Below the pieces are notes generated by a model. It worked only from the letters and a program-made list of their open reading frames with translations, was not told where the DNA came from and did no database searches. DNA of 64,000 nucleotides from contig CBFIHP010000005.1 in assembly GCA_965662355.1 (NCBI GenBank), positions 62,001-126,000 of the forward strand, given 5' to 3'. This DNA comes from GCA-2683825 sp965662355. Its GTDB lineage: Bacteria; Planctomycetota; UBA1135; GCA-002686595. Numbering within the stretch: the first letter of the stretch is position 1; each line of letters begins with the position of its first letter. Shown piece after piece: positions 34,098 through 43,245 of the stretch. Both the position numbers and the translations under genes were made by a program.

Positions 34098-35906
34098 CTA
34101 GTTTCCCGCTCTCCGCTGCAAGAGCTCGTCGAGCTCAGGGGCTCGGATCCGAGGAGCAGGGGAATGGGCGTGATACTCGTGGCATTCCAGGCAGCTATTC
34201 GAGCTGGATTCCGGCTCGTGGCAATTTGCACAGGTTGCCTTGGTCATGTCCTGGAAGTTGGACCGGAAGGCCAGTGGGTCGCGCCCCTCGAAGGAGCGTG
34301 CGTAGCCGTCGCTTGGATGGTCGAGGACGTGACAACTCGAGCAGTCCCCGCGCCCATTGGAAGTCACATGGGGTTGGTGCGAAAAGCGGGTCAGCGGTCG
34401 GGCGGAGTCGTTCGCCTTCCAATGGATCGAAACGGTACCCGCGGCTTCTCCGATGCCATGGCATTTCGTGCAGGTTCCATGGGACCCGGGGCGGGCGAGT
34501 TCGTCGAACACCTTTGTGCGCGTTTGCGCTCCGATGTCGAGCCACGCGCGCAGAAACGGGTCGGCATGGCCGTTGGGTCGATAGCGCAGGCTGAAGTCCG
34601 CGTGCTGCACGTACCAGCCGCCTTCGGAGACCCAGCGTTCGCGCTCCGGGTCGTCTTGAAAGCTTCCGCTGCTGGGGGCGTGCGCTGCTGAGGGTGGGTT
34701 GCCCGCCGCGTGCTGCTCCAGCTCGGGCCGGGCGTCGAAGCTCCACTCTTCGAGGGCTCTGGACAGAATGTCGCCCGGCATGCCCGCAATGAGATCCGTG
34801 CGCTCTCTCTTTGCGAGCTTGCGGCCGAGCCGCTCCTCGACCATTGCGATCCAGCCCGCATGTCCGTCCGAGGACAGTCGCATGAACATGCGCTTCAAGT
34901 CCCAAGCTACGCGCGCGACCGTGTCGAGTTCGCGCTGCTTGGCCTGATAGAGATCGAGCCGATCGAGTGCCTCGAACGCATCCAGATCACGCAGGGCATT
35001 CTCGGATGTCCCGAGGAGGAAGGCCGTGATCGCTGGCATGGGCGTATCCACCTCGGAAGCATCGGCCGGCCAGGCGCCGATGGCGACTTCGCGATCCTTG
35101 AGACTGGCCACGTCCAGTGCCGGAAAGGCGAGGACGGGTAGGCCGGCGCCATCGACCTGGGTGCTGCCGGAAATCGCATCTTCGTGACATGCAGCACAGG
35201 TCGTCTCGAAATTCGCCAGCTTGAAGCCCTCGAGCGTCTCGTCCTGGATGTGACAATCCGTGCAGCTCATGGGGGCATGTTCCTGAAGATCCGAACGGAA
35301 GTGTCTCTGGATGTGCGTCAGGTGATCGAAGTTGATCCCGGTCCTACGCTCGTAGGGGAAGGTGCTGAATTCGGGGTGCTGGCCGGGAAAGTGATCGAAG
35401 GACTGCGTGTGACAGACTTGGCACTGTTGGTCCGCGAGTGAGGTCAATACGTTGGCCCGTCCGCGGTGTTCGTTGTGGCAGGCTGAGCATGCGACTTGGC
35501 CGCGCGATGACAGTGGGACCGCCGAATCGCGATAGGGGCCGGGTGTCTCAACCCGCGATGCAGCAATCGCGCGATGCTGTCGAGCATCTTCCCGGGACCA
35601 TCCATGGGGTCCCAAGGGGTGCTCTCCCAGAGCGTGACAGTCCAGACATAGCCGGCTCTGCGCGAGGTCCAGATCGCTGGTGACCCAGCCGCTCAGGGGG
35701 TGTTGAATCGAGTCGAATTCCGAGGCATGACATACCTCACAATCCTGTTCGAGGGGTGCGTGGACCGATGCCAGGGGGCCGGGCAGGGCGAGTTGCTTGC
35801 CATACGAGCTTGCGAAGAAGAGCGCAAGGAGAGAGCAGGACAAGACGACTCCGGCGAGCGTCGCTACGCGCGCCCTGTTTGTCGGTATGTCCATGCGGTT
35901 GCTCAT
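34098..35906 (-). CDS. Membrane-anchored decahaem c-type cytochrome
   Basis: Exported multihaem cytochrome of 602 residues. An N-terminal membrane helix (about residues 14-35) anchors it. Ten CXXCH haem sites are present: CEVCH, CLDCH, CSACH, CQVCH, CTDCH and CAACH within residues 56-241, and CTKCH, CSSCH, CANCH and CLECH in the last 130 residues. The haem-free middle of more than 200 residues is helical and has no recognised domain. It follows the four-helix membrane protein by six bases and is the last gene of the cytochrome operon. The likely role is electron transfer between the inner membrane and periplasmic or outer-membrane partners. Confidence 0.92.
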   Translation of the reverse strand: MSNRMDIPTNRARVATLAGVVLSCSLLALFFASSYGKQLALPGPLASVHAPLEQDCEVCHASEFDSIQHPLSGWVTSDLDLAQSRLCLDCHALGEHPLGPHGWSREDARQHRAIAASRVETPGPYRDSAVPLSSRGQVACSACHNEHRGRANVLTSLADQQCQVCHTQSFDHFPGQHPEFSTFPYERRTGINFDHLTHIQRHFRSDLQEHAPMSCTDCHIQDETLEGFKLANFETTCAACHEDAISGSTQVDGAGLPVLAFPALDVASLKDREVAIGAWPADASEVDTPMPAITAFLLGTSENALRDLDAFEALDRLDLYQAKQRELDTVARVAWDLKRMFMRLSSDGHAGWIAMVEERLGRKLAKRERTDLIAGMPGDILSRALEEWSFDARPELEQHAAGNPPSAAHAPSSGSFQDDPERERWVSEGGWYVQHADFSLRYRPNGHADPFLRAWLDIGAQTRTKVFDELARPGSHGTCTKCHGIGEAAGTVSIHWKANDSARPLTRFSHQPHVTSNGRGDCSSCHVLDHPSDGYARSFEGRDPLAFRSNFQDMTKATCANCHEPESSSNSCLECHEYHAHSPAPRIRAPELDELLQRRAGN

Positions 35907-35912
35907 GGTGTG

Positions 35913-36434
35913 TTACCCAGCCAACGCCTTCGCCACCATGCCATGCGTGTGAATGAGAACTCCGTGCACGAAACCGGCTCCTACAAGCAGGCCAAGGAGC
36001 ATGGCTTGCAAGTACAGCCAAAGTCGAAACGTCTTTCGATCTCTTGAAGAGGCCCGATGCTTCAAGCGCATCGAGATCCACAGACCCCAAGTCGAGCTCG
36101 AGAGCAACGTTGCGAAAATCAACGCCAGGCTGCGATCGAGGATGCCCGTTGGAGGGAAGGCCTGGATGTGCCCCGTGAACGTGACCGCGGAAACCGCGGT
36201 CAAGAGCGCCACCCAGCGCAGCTGCGCACTCAAAGCACCGATGCTTCGCCTGGGTGACCAGGTGCAGGCGCATAGTGCCACCAAGAGAACGATCAGTCCC
36301 CAGCCGGTGACCAACGAGCCATCGAACAGGCTGCCGCGCAACGGAGAGGCTACGGCCATGAGCTGGATGACCGCAACGGTCGCGATAACGAGTACCCCTA
36401 CAAACCAAAGCGCCTTCTTGTCGGAGTTCACCAT
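35913..36434 (-). CDS. Four-helix inner-membrane protein of the cytochrome operon
   Basis: Integral membrane protein of 173 residues with four hydrophobic helices, including ALWFVGVLVIATVAVIQLMA, VTGWGLIVLLVALCACTW and LYLQAMLLGLLVGAGFVHG. Histidines near membrane faces (TFTGHIQAFPP, FVHGVLIHTHGMV) are placed where they could hold haem b, as in cytochrome b-type quinol oxidoreductases, but no family match is evident. The start is ATG 36434. It sits 20 bases after the tetrahaem gene and six bases before the decahaem gene, so it may pass electrons from the quinone pool to the cytochromes. Confidence 0.8.
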   Translation of the reverse strand: MVNSDKKALWFVGVLVIATVAVIQLMAVASPLRGSLFDGSLVTGWGLIVLLVALCACTWSPRRSIGALSAQLRWVALLTAVSAVTFTGHIQAFPPTGILDRSLALIFATLLSSSTWGLWISMRLKHRASSRDRKTFRLWLYLQAMLLGLLVGAGFVHGVLIHTHGMVAKALAG

Positions 36435-36454
36435 GACCTTGGGATGGCGCTCGC

Positions 36455-37498
36455 TCAGCGAGCGACGGAACCTCGGTAGGTGTTCTGCTTCGGTAGCACG
36501 TCGAAAAGTGGGGACAGGTCGACTTCGTCCAGCTCATCTTCCAGTTTCTGCGTCAGCCCAGCGATTTCATCGACGAGATCCGCTGGAAGAGAGCCGCTCT
36601 CGAGATCGAGGGTTTCCAAACGCTTGATCATTGTGGAGACACTGGGTGCTTGGATCCGCTCTGTAATCGCGATCACATCCGCCCAGGCAGTCGCAACGCG
36701 CAGCCGCATCGCCGCCAGCGACGTGGCATTGGCGGATTCCAGGGCACGCAGGGAATACTCGAGCTCGAGTCCACGCCCGATCAGATACATCCGCGCGCGA
36801 CGATCCTGTGAGGACTCGTGATTGTCGCCGGCGGCATCGTGATTGAAGTTATGGCGTACCTCACCTTGCGACCAAGCGACCAACTCGAAACCGTCGCCTG
36901 CTGGATGTCCCGCGGTGATAGTCAATTCAGGATCGCTGATCGAGTGGCATCCATAACACTGGGCACCGATCTGATAGAGCGAGCCTGGAGCGATCATGCC
37001 GAGCTTTTTGGTGTCCAGGTTTCTTTGCAGACGGTGAGCCGGGTCTTCCTCGGCCGCCTGCGAGGCACCGGGGCCGAAGTCTGCGTGTGCTGTGATCCAC
37101 TCTTGTGCTGGGCCGTGGCATGATTCGCACGAGACACCGTGTGTGGCGCGTAGCCCCCCGCTGTCCCTCGTTTGTAGGGTGAAGTGACAGCTCGTACAGC
37201 GTTCTTCCCCTTTGATACGACGGATGCCCAGAGCACCAGCGATTTCCTTGGCTGCCGCAGAGCGACTGAGTGTCCTGCCGCCCGTGAAATGTGAGCTCGC
37301 CTGCCAAACGGCATGCTCATCGACATGACACTCGGCGCATTCCCGCGGGCCGACGGTTCGAAGCGCTCGTGCCTCGAGGGTCTCCGTTTCGTGCGGAAAC
37401 TTGGAGCGCGAAGGAGCGGGCAGAACAGTCCCGAATAACAACGTAAGGGCCAGGAGCCAGCGAGCGAAGGACCAGAGGTGGAGCGTGGAAGGGCGCAT
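36455..37498 (-). CDS. Tetrahaem cytochrome c554-like protein
   Basis: Periplasmic cytochrome of 347 residues. ATG 37498 gives a signal peptide ending near LPAPSRS. Four CXXCH sites lie at 54 (CAECH), 101 (CTSCH), 124 (CESCH) and 181 (CYGCH). The opening GPRECAECHVDEHAVWQASSHFTG resembles the cytochrome c554 family (ammonia-oxidiser and related periplasmic cytochromes). The C-terminal 150 residues carry no haem and are helical. It lies 101 bases downstream of the barrel gene in the same direction, and its product could carry electrons within the periplasm. Confidence 0.88.
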   Translation of the reverse strand: MRPSTLHLWSFARWLLALTLLFGTVLPAPSRSKFPHETETLEARALRTVGPRECAECHVDEHAVWQASSHFTGGRTLSRSAAAKEIAGALGIRRIKGEERCTSCHFTLQTRDSGGLRATHGVSCESCHGPAQEWITAHADFGPGASQAAEEDPAHRLQRNLDTKKLGMIAPGSLYQIGAQCYGCHSISDPELTITAGHPAGDGFELVAWSQGEVRHNFNHDAAGDNHESSQDRRARMYLIGRGLELEYSLRALESANATSLAAMRLRVATAWADVIAITERIQAPSVSTMIKRLETLDLESGSLPADLVDEIAGLTQKLEDELDEVDLSPLFDVLPKQNTYRGSVAR

Positions 37499-37599
37499 GG
37501 GACGGTTGCACCGGGCACGATGCAACCCGGACCCTGGGGAAGGGGAGCGGGAATGGAGAACGAGGCGCTCCTGTGGGGACGGCCTCGCTTACAAGTCCA

Positions 37600-39021
37600 C
37601 TATAACTTCATAACCAGTTCAGTGCGGACGCCCGTTCTCGGTGAATCATTTTCACGAGTTGAAACGAAGGCATCCATACGGAAAACAATGTGCTTTCCGA
37701 AGGCCCGACTGAAGCGTGTAGCGAAAGCAAGTTCACCTTTTTCCGACCGCGTGTCCTCGCGGCCGCCCAGTTCGAAGATGACTTGCGAGCGTTGGTTGTC
37801 GGAGAACCACTGATAACCGAGTGCTCCCCCGACCGAATCATCCGGCTCGTTGGAGACAGCCGACGGATATCGTCCAACCCCAATCGCCTCGAAGAGGATC
37901 CCGACCCGCCCCAGTGGGCCTCCGAGTTCAGGAGCCCGCGACGCGGAGGAAAAATCTTCCAGGCCGTAATAGCCGTTCAAGTAGATGAGATCTTCGCTAC
38001 CCGCGACGTTGCGCGAGAACTCGCCGAGAAGTACGCCTCCGCGCCCGGTTTCGGTCGTCTCTCCGTGGAAGGGAAAGGAACCCACGGTGTGGAAAGCCGT
38101 ATTCCAGTGCCCGATGCGTTGGACCGCGCCCAGGCCAACGAAAGCTGCATCGGTGAAGTCCCCCGAATCGTGGAGGTAGAGGAGATCGAGCGAAAGCGTG
38201 CTGTCCTTTCTGTCCCCCTCGGCCAGAAGTCCGAAGATCTTGGAGGAGGTATCCTCGCTTCCGTCGTCCCGATGGATCTCGTCCCACGCGAAAAGGCCGC
38301 TCAGGCGTAGGTTCGAAAATCCCGAGGGTCGCAGGGTGTTGCGCGTCACGCCGAATGCGTCGATGCGATCGTCGAGCAGCAGACCCTCTTGCAGCGTCAA
38401 GGGTTGGCGACCCACGGCGATACCGTAGTCGAAGGACGCGGTGTCCTCGGGATCGAGACCAGGGAATATCTCACCCAGGTCCCCCTCGAAGAAGAGCGTC
38501 GTGATGCGTGCGTTCAACTCATTCTGCCACCCTTCCAGGGCCGTCGGCTCGAAGATGTAGGAGGTGAAGCGGCCCCCCTGATCCAAGGGGCGGATGCCTA
38601 CGAGGATGCGTTCGGTGCCGGACAGCTGCAGATTGGCAAAGAGCTCGACGCTGGCTGCGATCTCGCTGGTGGTCGAATTGCCCAGATCGACCGCGGAGGC
38701 CGCGAGTCGAGATGTTCCGTATACGAGCAGCGAGGGTTGCAGGACGGCACCGGTCGGCATCGTGATTCCCGGGCGTATCGGTCCGGTGCCGAGGAACGGA
38801 TCTCCGAGCTCGAAGATCGGATGGGGCCGGGTTGGCACGTCGTCGACTTGCAACGGAAGTGCTTCGTTCGAGAGCCTTGGTTCGTGCACGTCATGCTGTC
38901 CGTGGTCCTGGTGCTCTTGGCCCACGGGGGCGGGGGGCAGGGCGGGCACGCGGAGTGATCGAGTGTGAGTGCACGACCCGAGGAGTGACAGCAATAGCCA
39001 GGCTGCACAGGCGAACTTCAC
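37600..39021 (-). CDS. Outer-membrane beta-barrel lipoprotein of the cytochrome operon
   Basis: Exported protein of 473 residues. GTG 39021 overlaps the stop of the pentahaem gene (GTGA) and gives a signal with lipobox LLSLLGSC (Cys 17). A His-rich linker (GQEHQDHGQHDVHEP) follows. From about residue 110 the chain alternates hydrophobic and polar residues in strands with polar turns, and it ends in ELVMKL, typical of outer-membrane barrels. Repeated strand pairs such as SGTERILVGIRPL, TASFDYGIAVGRQ and SQVIFELGG support a barrel. Between cytochrome genes it may be the porin of an electron conduit. No close family name is claimed. Confidence 0.8.
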   Translation of the reverse strand: MKFACAAWLLLSLLGSCTHTRSLRVPALPPAPVGQEHQDHGQHDVHEPRLSNEALPLQVDDVPTRPHPIFELGDPFLGTGPIRPGITMPTGAVLQPSLLVYGTSRLAASAVDLGNSTTSEIAASVELFANLQLSGTERILVGIRPLDQGGRFTSYIFEPTALEGWQNELNARITTLFFEGDLGEIFPGLDPEDTASFDYGIAVGRQPLTLQEGLLLDDRIDAFGVTRNTLRPSGFSNLRLSGLFAWDEIHRDDGSEDTSSKIFGLLAEGDRKDSTLSLDLLYLHDSGDFTDAAFVGLGAVQRIGHWNTAFHTVGSFPFHGETTETGRGGVLLGEFSRNVAGSEDLIYLNGYYGLEDFSSASRAPELGGPLGRVGILFEAIGVGRYPSAVSNEPDDSVGGALGYQWFSDNQRSQVIFELGGREDTRSEKGELAFATRFSRAFGKHIVFRMDAFVSTRENDSPRTGVRTELVMKL

Positions 39022-40814
39022 TCGGATCCGATCTCGATCTGGATTTCGCGATCCCACAGAACACGATGTCCCTCGACGACGGCATCGGCGACGTCTCTCG
39101 GGCTCATTCCATAGTCAAAACCGACGTGCTGAATCGCTCCGATGAGGTTCACCGGAACCATGGCTGCTTTCAATTCGACGTGTAGCCGATAAGGCCCCTC
39201 GCCGGTGAGCGACTTCTGGGGCACCTGGTAGTTCGCCCAACGGTGCCCACCAGGCTCGATGCCTTTTTTGTGAATGCGTGTCCCCTGCGGTCGACCGGTC
39301 AGGATCGAGGCCCGTGTGTCCGGTCTCACGAACGGCAGCGGATCGAGCGACTCGTTGACCGACAGGATGACCTCTCGTTCACCCCCACGCGCGTTGCGGA
39401 TGATGAACTTCGACTGCAAGCTGAACAGCTGCTCGTCCAGCGGTACCTGGCCCGCGTGTACGTAGCGCGAATGGAGGTCGCGCACGTCTCCGTTGGGGTC
39501 GAGATCACCGGATTCGAAAACGACGCTACCGGAACGATCGCTCAGCGTCACGTGCAGGAACACGAGACGCTCTGCGGTGAAACCCGTGGGGACGTTGTGC
39601 CCATCGGTTCCGTTCCCTACCCGGACCCGAAACTCGATCCCGTCGGGACTGGCCTGCGTGAGCTCGACTTCACCCAGGACGTACCCGCGCTTGAGCAGCT
39701 CCGTACCGCGCGCACGAGCCTCGGCCAGAAGTGCCAGTTGGTCCTCGATGAGCTCGCGCGCGTCATAGCGATCGTCGACGGAGTTCCATGGTTCAGGAAA
39801 ACCGGAATCGTCGACGATCTCGTCTTCGAATGCGTGCGTACCCCAGCCCGCCTTCCAATCGAACGCGAGCCACTCCTCGAAGCTCGCGAACTCCTGCGCC
39901 TCTGGCGAATGGGGGAAGATTCCAGGATGGACGATGGAATAATCCGGTCCGACGAACATGTGGTCCGTGCGTTTCTTCGGTGTGGTCGCCATACCGCCTA
40001 CGAGCGCCGCGGGTGCCTGGCGATATCCCGAGGCCAACCCCGGATCGATACCCATGTGGCAGTCCTGGCAGGACTCACCACGGGCTGCCGCGGGGGAGAG
40101 CTTGTATTCGCTGAAGGCCTCCTCCAACCGGAAGTTGACGAGAGTCACATCGTGGCAAGCACCGCAAAAACCCGAGCGTGTGATGGGCTCGAAGAGGCGC
40201 GCTTCGGCGTGGATCCTCCGTCCGGGTTTTCCCGATTCGGTGATGATGCTTCCGAACTTCGGGTCCTTCATGACGCGCTCGAGCTCCGTACCGTCGCGCG
40301 GCCCGAAGACGGGCGTGAAGATGTTCCCCGATGCCATCGGGCGGCGCGCGCTGTGCTTGCCGAAGTCCTGGTTGACCCTGTGGCACACGATGCATGTCAC
40401 GCCTTCACGCGAGACTTCGGAACGCTCCGCGTTGGGCCCGAACACGGGCTCGTTCATGCTCATCCCCACCGGTGTGTGGCAGCGAATACAGAAATCGCCG
40501 AGGGTCCCGTTGGTCTTCTTCAGGATCGTGCCTTGCATCGCATTGAACACCGGCGAGAGCTGGGCATACGCATGCGCGGAAACCGACCATTCACGGTAGT
40601 GGTTGGGATGACAGCTCCTGCACTCCTGGGCCGAGGGATAACGCTGGCGCGTCGTCAATTCGAGATGCGCCCGATCCCCGGCATCGGCCTCGTCCAGGAC
40701 CATGTCGACGACCCGAGGAGCGCGTTCGGCCTCGGACGTACAACTGGAGACGAGACCGGCGAGCCCGAGGAGGGGCGTGAACACGGTAGAAATCCGAAAA
40801 CGGCGACTTCGCAA
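39018..40814 (-). CDS. Pentahaem c-type cytochrome lipoprotein
   Basis: Exported cytochrome of 598 residues. The signal ends in a lipobox, GLVSSC, with lipidated Cys 25. Five CXXCH sites lie at 65 (CRSCH), 109 (CIRCH), 141 (CIVCH), 217 (CGACH) and 249 (CQDCH). The region around them (REWSVSAHAYAQLSPVFNAM) recalls cytochrome c554-type multihaem proteins. The C-terminal 300 residues are haem-free and include beta-rich stretches (VELTQASPDGIEFRVRVGNG). The start is TTG 40814, the only one upstream of the signal sequence. It is the first gene of the operon; a lipid anchor could place it in the outer membrane. Confidence 0.9.
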   Translation of the reverse strand: MRSRRFRISTVFTPLLGLAGLVSSCTSEAERAPRVVDMVLDEADAGDRAHLELTTRQRYPSAQECRSCHPNHYREWSVSAHAYAQLSPVFNAMQGTILKKTNGTLGDFCIRCHTPVGMSMNEPVFGPNAERSEVSREGVTCIVCHRVNQDFGKHSARRPMASGNIFTPVFGPRDGTELERVMKDPKFGSIITESGKPGRRIHAEARLFEPITRSGFCGACHDVTLVNFRLEEAFSEYKLSPAAARGESCQDCHMGIDPGLASGYRQAPAALVGGMATTPKKRTDHMFVGPDYSIVHPGIFPHSPEAQEFASFEEWLAFDWKAGWGTHAFEDEIVDDSGFPEPWNSVDDRYDARELIEDQLALLAEARARGTELLKRGYVLGEVELTQASPDGIEFRVRVGNGTDGHNVPTGFTAERLVFLHVTLSDRSGSVVFESGDLDPNGDVRDLHSRYVHAGQVPLDEQLFSLQSKFIIRNARGGEREVILSVNESLDPLPFVRPDTRASILTGRPQGTRIHKKGIEPGGHRWANYQVPQKSLTGEGPYRLHVELKAAMVPVNLIGAIQHVGFDYGMSPRDVADAVVEGHRVLWDREIQIEIGSE

Positions 40815-41179
40815 GGGGATGGGGGTGACGGGCGGTGCAGGTAGTGGTTTGATCTCCTTTCGGCCGTATTTGCAGCAGCCCTGAGCATGTCGAACGAGGA
40901 CTATTCACCCCGCCAAGACGACCACCTGGTCGAGCCCATGTTCGCGGGGCTCGGTGTGGGGGAAGACGAGACCGAGTGCGAGCCCGAAACCGAACCCGAA
41001 GCCGAACCCGAAGTCGCGGACTCCCCTGACAGCGCCACGAATGGCGTATGGGGGCGAATCCTGGCCTGGTTTCGCCGGTAGAGAAGATTCTTCTCTCAGC
41101 AGCACTTGCAGACAAGCCCATCAGGTCAAGTCCATCCCTCGGGATGCCAGGCGCGAGAAAAGGAGATATCACGGCATGT
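40815..41179. other. Divergent intergenic region with one small possible ORF
   Basis: Between the cytochrome operon start (40814, minus) and the end of the dGTPase gene (41180, minus) the only candidate gene is the small plus-strand ORF at 40887-41081. The 72 bases before that ORF must also hold the promoter of the cytochrome operon. I see no clear -35/-10 pair. Confidence 0.4.
40887..41081 (+). CDS. Small acidic protein (possible)
   Basis: Possible 64-residue protein with a Glu-Pro repeat in the middle (ETECEPETEPEAEPEVAD) and a basic, aromatic end ILAWFRR that could touch the membrane. ATG 40887 follows CAGCAGCCCTGAGC, a weak ribosome site. It lies head-to-head with the cytochrome operon. 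Coding quality is uncertain because an opposite-strand ORF also covers it and the repeat makes codon statistics unreliable. Confidence 0.4.
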   Translation: MSNEDYSPRQDDHLVEPMFAGLGVGEDETECEPETEPEAEPEVADSPDSATNGVWGRILAWFRR

Positions 41180-42421
41180 CTAGCCCAGCTTCGGCGCGCG
41201 TTCCTTCCACGCCGGCACCCGACCCGTAAGTCGTTCGAATTCGTTCTCCGCGAAACGATCGGTCATCCCCGCCAGGTAGTCGCATACCGAGCGCTCCACA
41301 CCTACCCGATCCGCCCATCCCTGGTACCACGGGGCCATCTCCTCGGGCCGCGCTGCCAGGCTCTTGAAGAGAGCGGTGAGGACCTCTGCGGCGTGTTCCG
41401 TGAGTTCTTGCAGATGCGGATGCCGATAGAAGCGCTCGTAGAGGAAGCGCTGAAGTTCACCGACCTCCTTGTCGATCGCCTGGCTGTGTCGAATCAGGGT
41501 CTCATCGTGCTCGCGCACGGCCCGTGGCGACCGTGGAGCGACTTCTTTCAACCTCTGGTTCGAAGCGTGGATCAAATCGTTGATGCAGATCTTTATCAGC
41601 TCGTTGCCGATACGCTTGATCCGCAAGGCTTGGTCGACCGACGCTTCGAGAAAGCCAGGGTGGCGTAGCTGCACCGCTTCGATGGCGCCTTGCCAGAGGG
41701 CGACCTCGGCGATGTCCTGTTCCTGAAAGAGCCCCGAGCGCAGGCCGTCCTCGATGTCGTGGGCGTTGTACGCCGTCGAGTCCGCCAGGTCGACGACCTG
41801 GGCTTCCAGGCAGGGGCGCTTGGGGCGTGGGCGAAGCTCCTGGGGCCAATCGGCGTCCCCTTCATGCTTCAGTAGCGACTCGCGAACCTCGCGCGTGAGG
41901 TTCAGGCCGGGATACTCGGGGCTGCGCCTTTCGAGTTGATCGACGACGCGCAAGACCTGGGCGTTGTGACGAAAGCCGCCGTGGTCGCAGGTGAGCTTGT
42001 TGAGGGCCTGCTCGCCGCGGTGTCCGAAGGGAGGGTGACCGATGTCGTGGGCCAGGGCCAGGGCTTCGCACAGGGCTTCGTTCAGGAAGAGCGCGCTGCC
42101 GACGCTCCGCGCGACTTGAGCCACCTCGAGGCTGTGGGAGAGGCGCGTGCGGTAGTGGTCGCCCTCCCAGTTGACGAAGACCTGTGTCTTGTACATCAGC
42201 CTGCGAAAGGCGGTCGAATGGACGATACGATCGCGGTCGCGCTCCCACGCGGTGCGCAGATCGTCCTCTTCCTCAGGGTGGTGCCGTCCCTCGGAGCAGG
42301 CGCTGTGCATGGCCCACGGAGCCAGCGAGGCGTCCTCCCTGGCCTCCTTCGCGGTCCGGTCGAAGAAATCGGTGTGTTCTTGGGTCGTCAAAGGCTTGCA
42401 GGATTGGCGCTCGCCACCCAC
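41180..42421 (-). CDS. dgt: dGTP triphosphohydrolase-like HD protein
   Basis: HD-superfamily enzyme of about 413 residues that splits dNTPs to nucleoside and triphosphate. The N-terminal FDRTAKEAREDASLAPWAM recalls the dGTPase start. RDRIVHSTAFRRLMYKTQVF, the metal motif SHSLEVAQVAR, HDIGHPPFGHRGEQAL and STAYNAHDIEDGL are characteristic. It may be a deoxyguanosinetriphosphate triphosphohydrolase-like protein of the longer cluster; substrate preference is not visible. The start is uncertain; GTG 42421 is the longest. Confidence 0.92.
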   Translation of the reverse strand: MGGERQSCKPLTTQEHTDFFDRTAKEAREDASLAPWAMHSACSEGRHHPEEEDDLRTAWERDRDRIVHSTAFRRLMYKTQVFVNWEGDHYRTRLSHSLEVAQVARSVGSALFLNEALCEALALAHDIGHPPFGHRGEQALNKLTCDHGGFRHNAQVLRVVDQLERRSPEYPGLNLTREVRESLLKHEGDADWPQELRPRPKRPCLEAQVVDLADSTAYNAHDIEDGLRSGLFQEQDIAEVALWQGAIEAVQLRHPGFLEASVDQALRIKRIGNELIKICINDLIHASNQRLKEVAPRSPRAVREHDETLIRHSQAIDKEVGELQRFLYERFYRHPHLQELTEHAAEVLTALFKSLAARPEEMAPWYQGWADRVGVERSVCDYLAGMTDRFAENEFERLTGRVPAWKERAPKLG

Positions 42422-42492
42422 GGCTTGCTATAGGACACAGGTGGCAGGAGCGGGATGAACAAGGATCCGCGTTCCGCCCTGGAAAACAAGAG

Positions 42493-43245
42493 ATGCCCGA
42501 AAGCTCTGGTGGTGAATCGAAGCTCTGGTACGAGGCTGCCTTCGAAAGGGGGTATCTCGAGGTCTATCCCCATCGCGACCTCCAGGCGGCACGCAGCGAG
42601 GTCGCCGGGCTGGTTCAACGCGGACTCGAGGGCCGAGTTCTGGACATGGGCTGCGGTTTCGGTCGTCATTCCCTCGCCATGTTCGAGCTGGGCCTGGAGG
42701 TCGTCGGCATGGACCTTTCCGCCGACCTGCTCGGGAGCTCATCGCGTCTCGAGGGGGGCGAGAGCTTGCGCGGGCGGCTGGTTCGCGCGGATTTTCGAGC
42801 GCCGCCCTTTCAATCGGCGTCCTTCGATGCCGTGACGATGCTCTTCTCGTCTTTCGGTTACTTCGACGATGTCGGGAATCGCTCCGTTGCGGCGGAGGTG
42901 GCGCGACTTCTGAAACCGGGCGGATCGGCGATCTTCGATCTCATGAACCCCTTTCGAATCCGCGCGAGCCTCGTTCCCGAGTCGCGCACGGAGCGCGATG
43001 GGATCGTGCTCCACGAGCGCCGCCGACTGAGCGGCGGGGGGGTACGGGTCCAGAAACAGGTCGATCTCGTGCTCTCCTCCGGCGCCCGGTCCTCATGGCA
43101 GGAGGACGTGCGCATGTACGAACCCGAGGAATTCGCCGCTCTGCTGGGCGGGGTGGGGCTCGAGGTCGAACGCACCGAGGGCGAGTTCGACGGCCGGCCC
43201 TTCGACCCCGAGGCCCCGCGACAGATCGTCTGGGCCCGGGCCTGA
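42493..43245 (+). CDS. SAM-dependent class I methyltransferase
   Basis: Methyltransferase of 250 residues. Motif I is VLDMGCGFGRHSLAMFELG, then VVGMDLSADLL, RADFRAPPFQSASFDAVTMLFSSFGYF (motifs II and III) and LLKPGGSAIFDLMNPF. It is related to UbiE-type enzymes, substrate unknown. ATG 42493 is preceded by AAAACAAGAG. The longer upstream frame overlaps the dgt start on the other strand and is not coding. dgt and this gene are divergent, so they share a short promoter region. Confidence 0.9.
   Translation: MPESSGGESKLWYEAAFERGYLEVYPHRDLQAARSEVAGLVQRGLEGRVLDMGCGFGRHSLAMFELGLEVVGMDLSADLLGSSSRLEGGESLRGRLVRADFRAPPFQSASFDAVTMLFSSFGYFDDVGNRSVAAEVARLLKPGGSAIFDLMNPFRIRASLVPESRTERDGIVLHERRRLSGGGVRVQKQVDLVLSSGARSSWQEDVRMYEPEEFAALLGGVGLEVERTEGEFDGRPFDPEAPRQIVWARA

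Noticed and set aside
39243..40844. A 533-codon plus-strand ORF across the pentahaem gene
   Set aside because: It lies opposite five CXXCH motifs and a lipobox, and its translation shows no domain.
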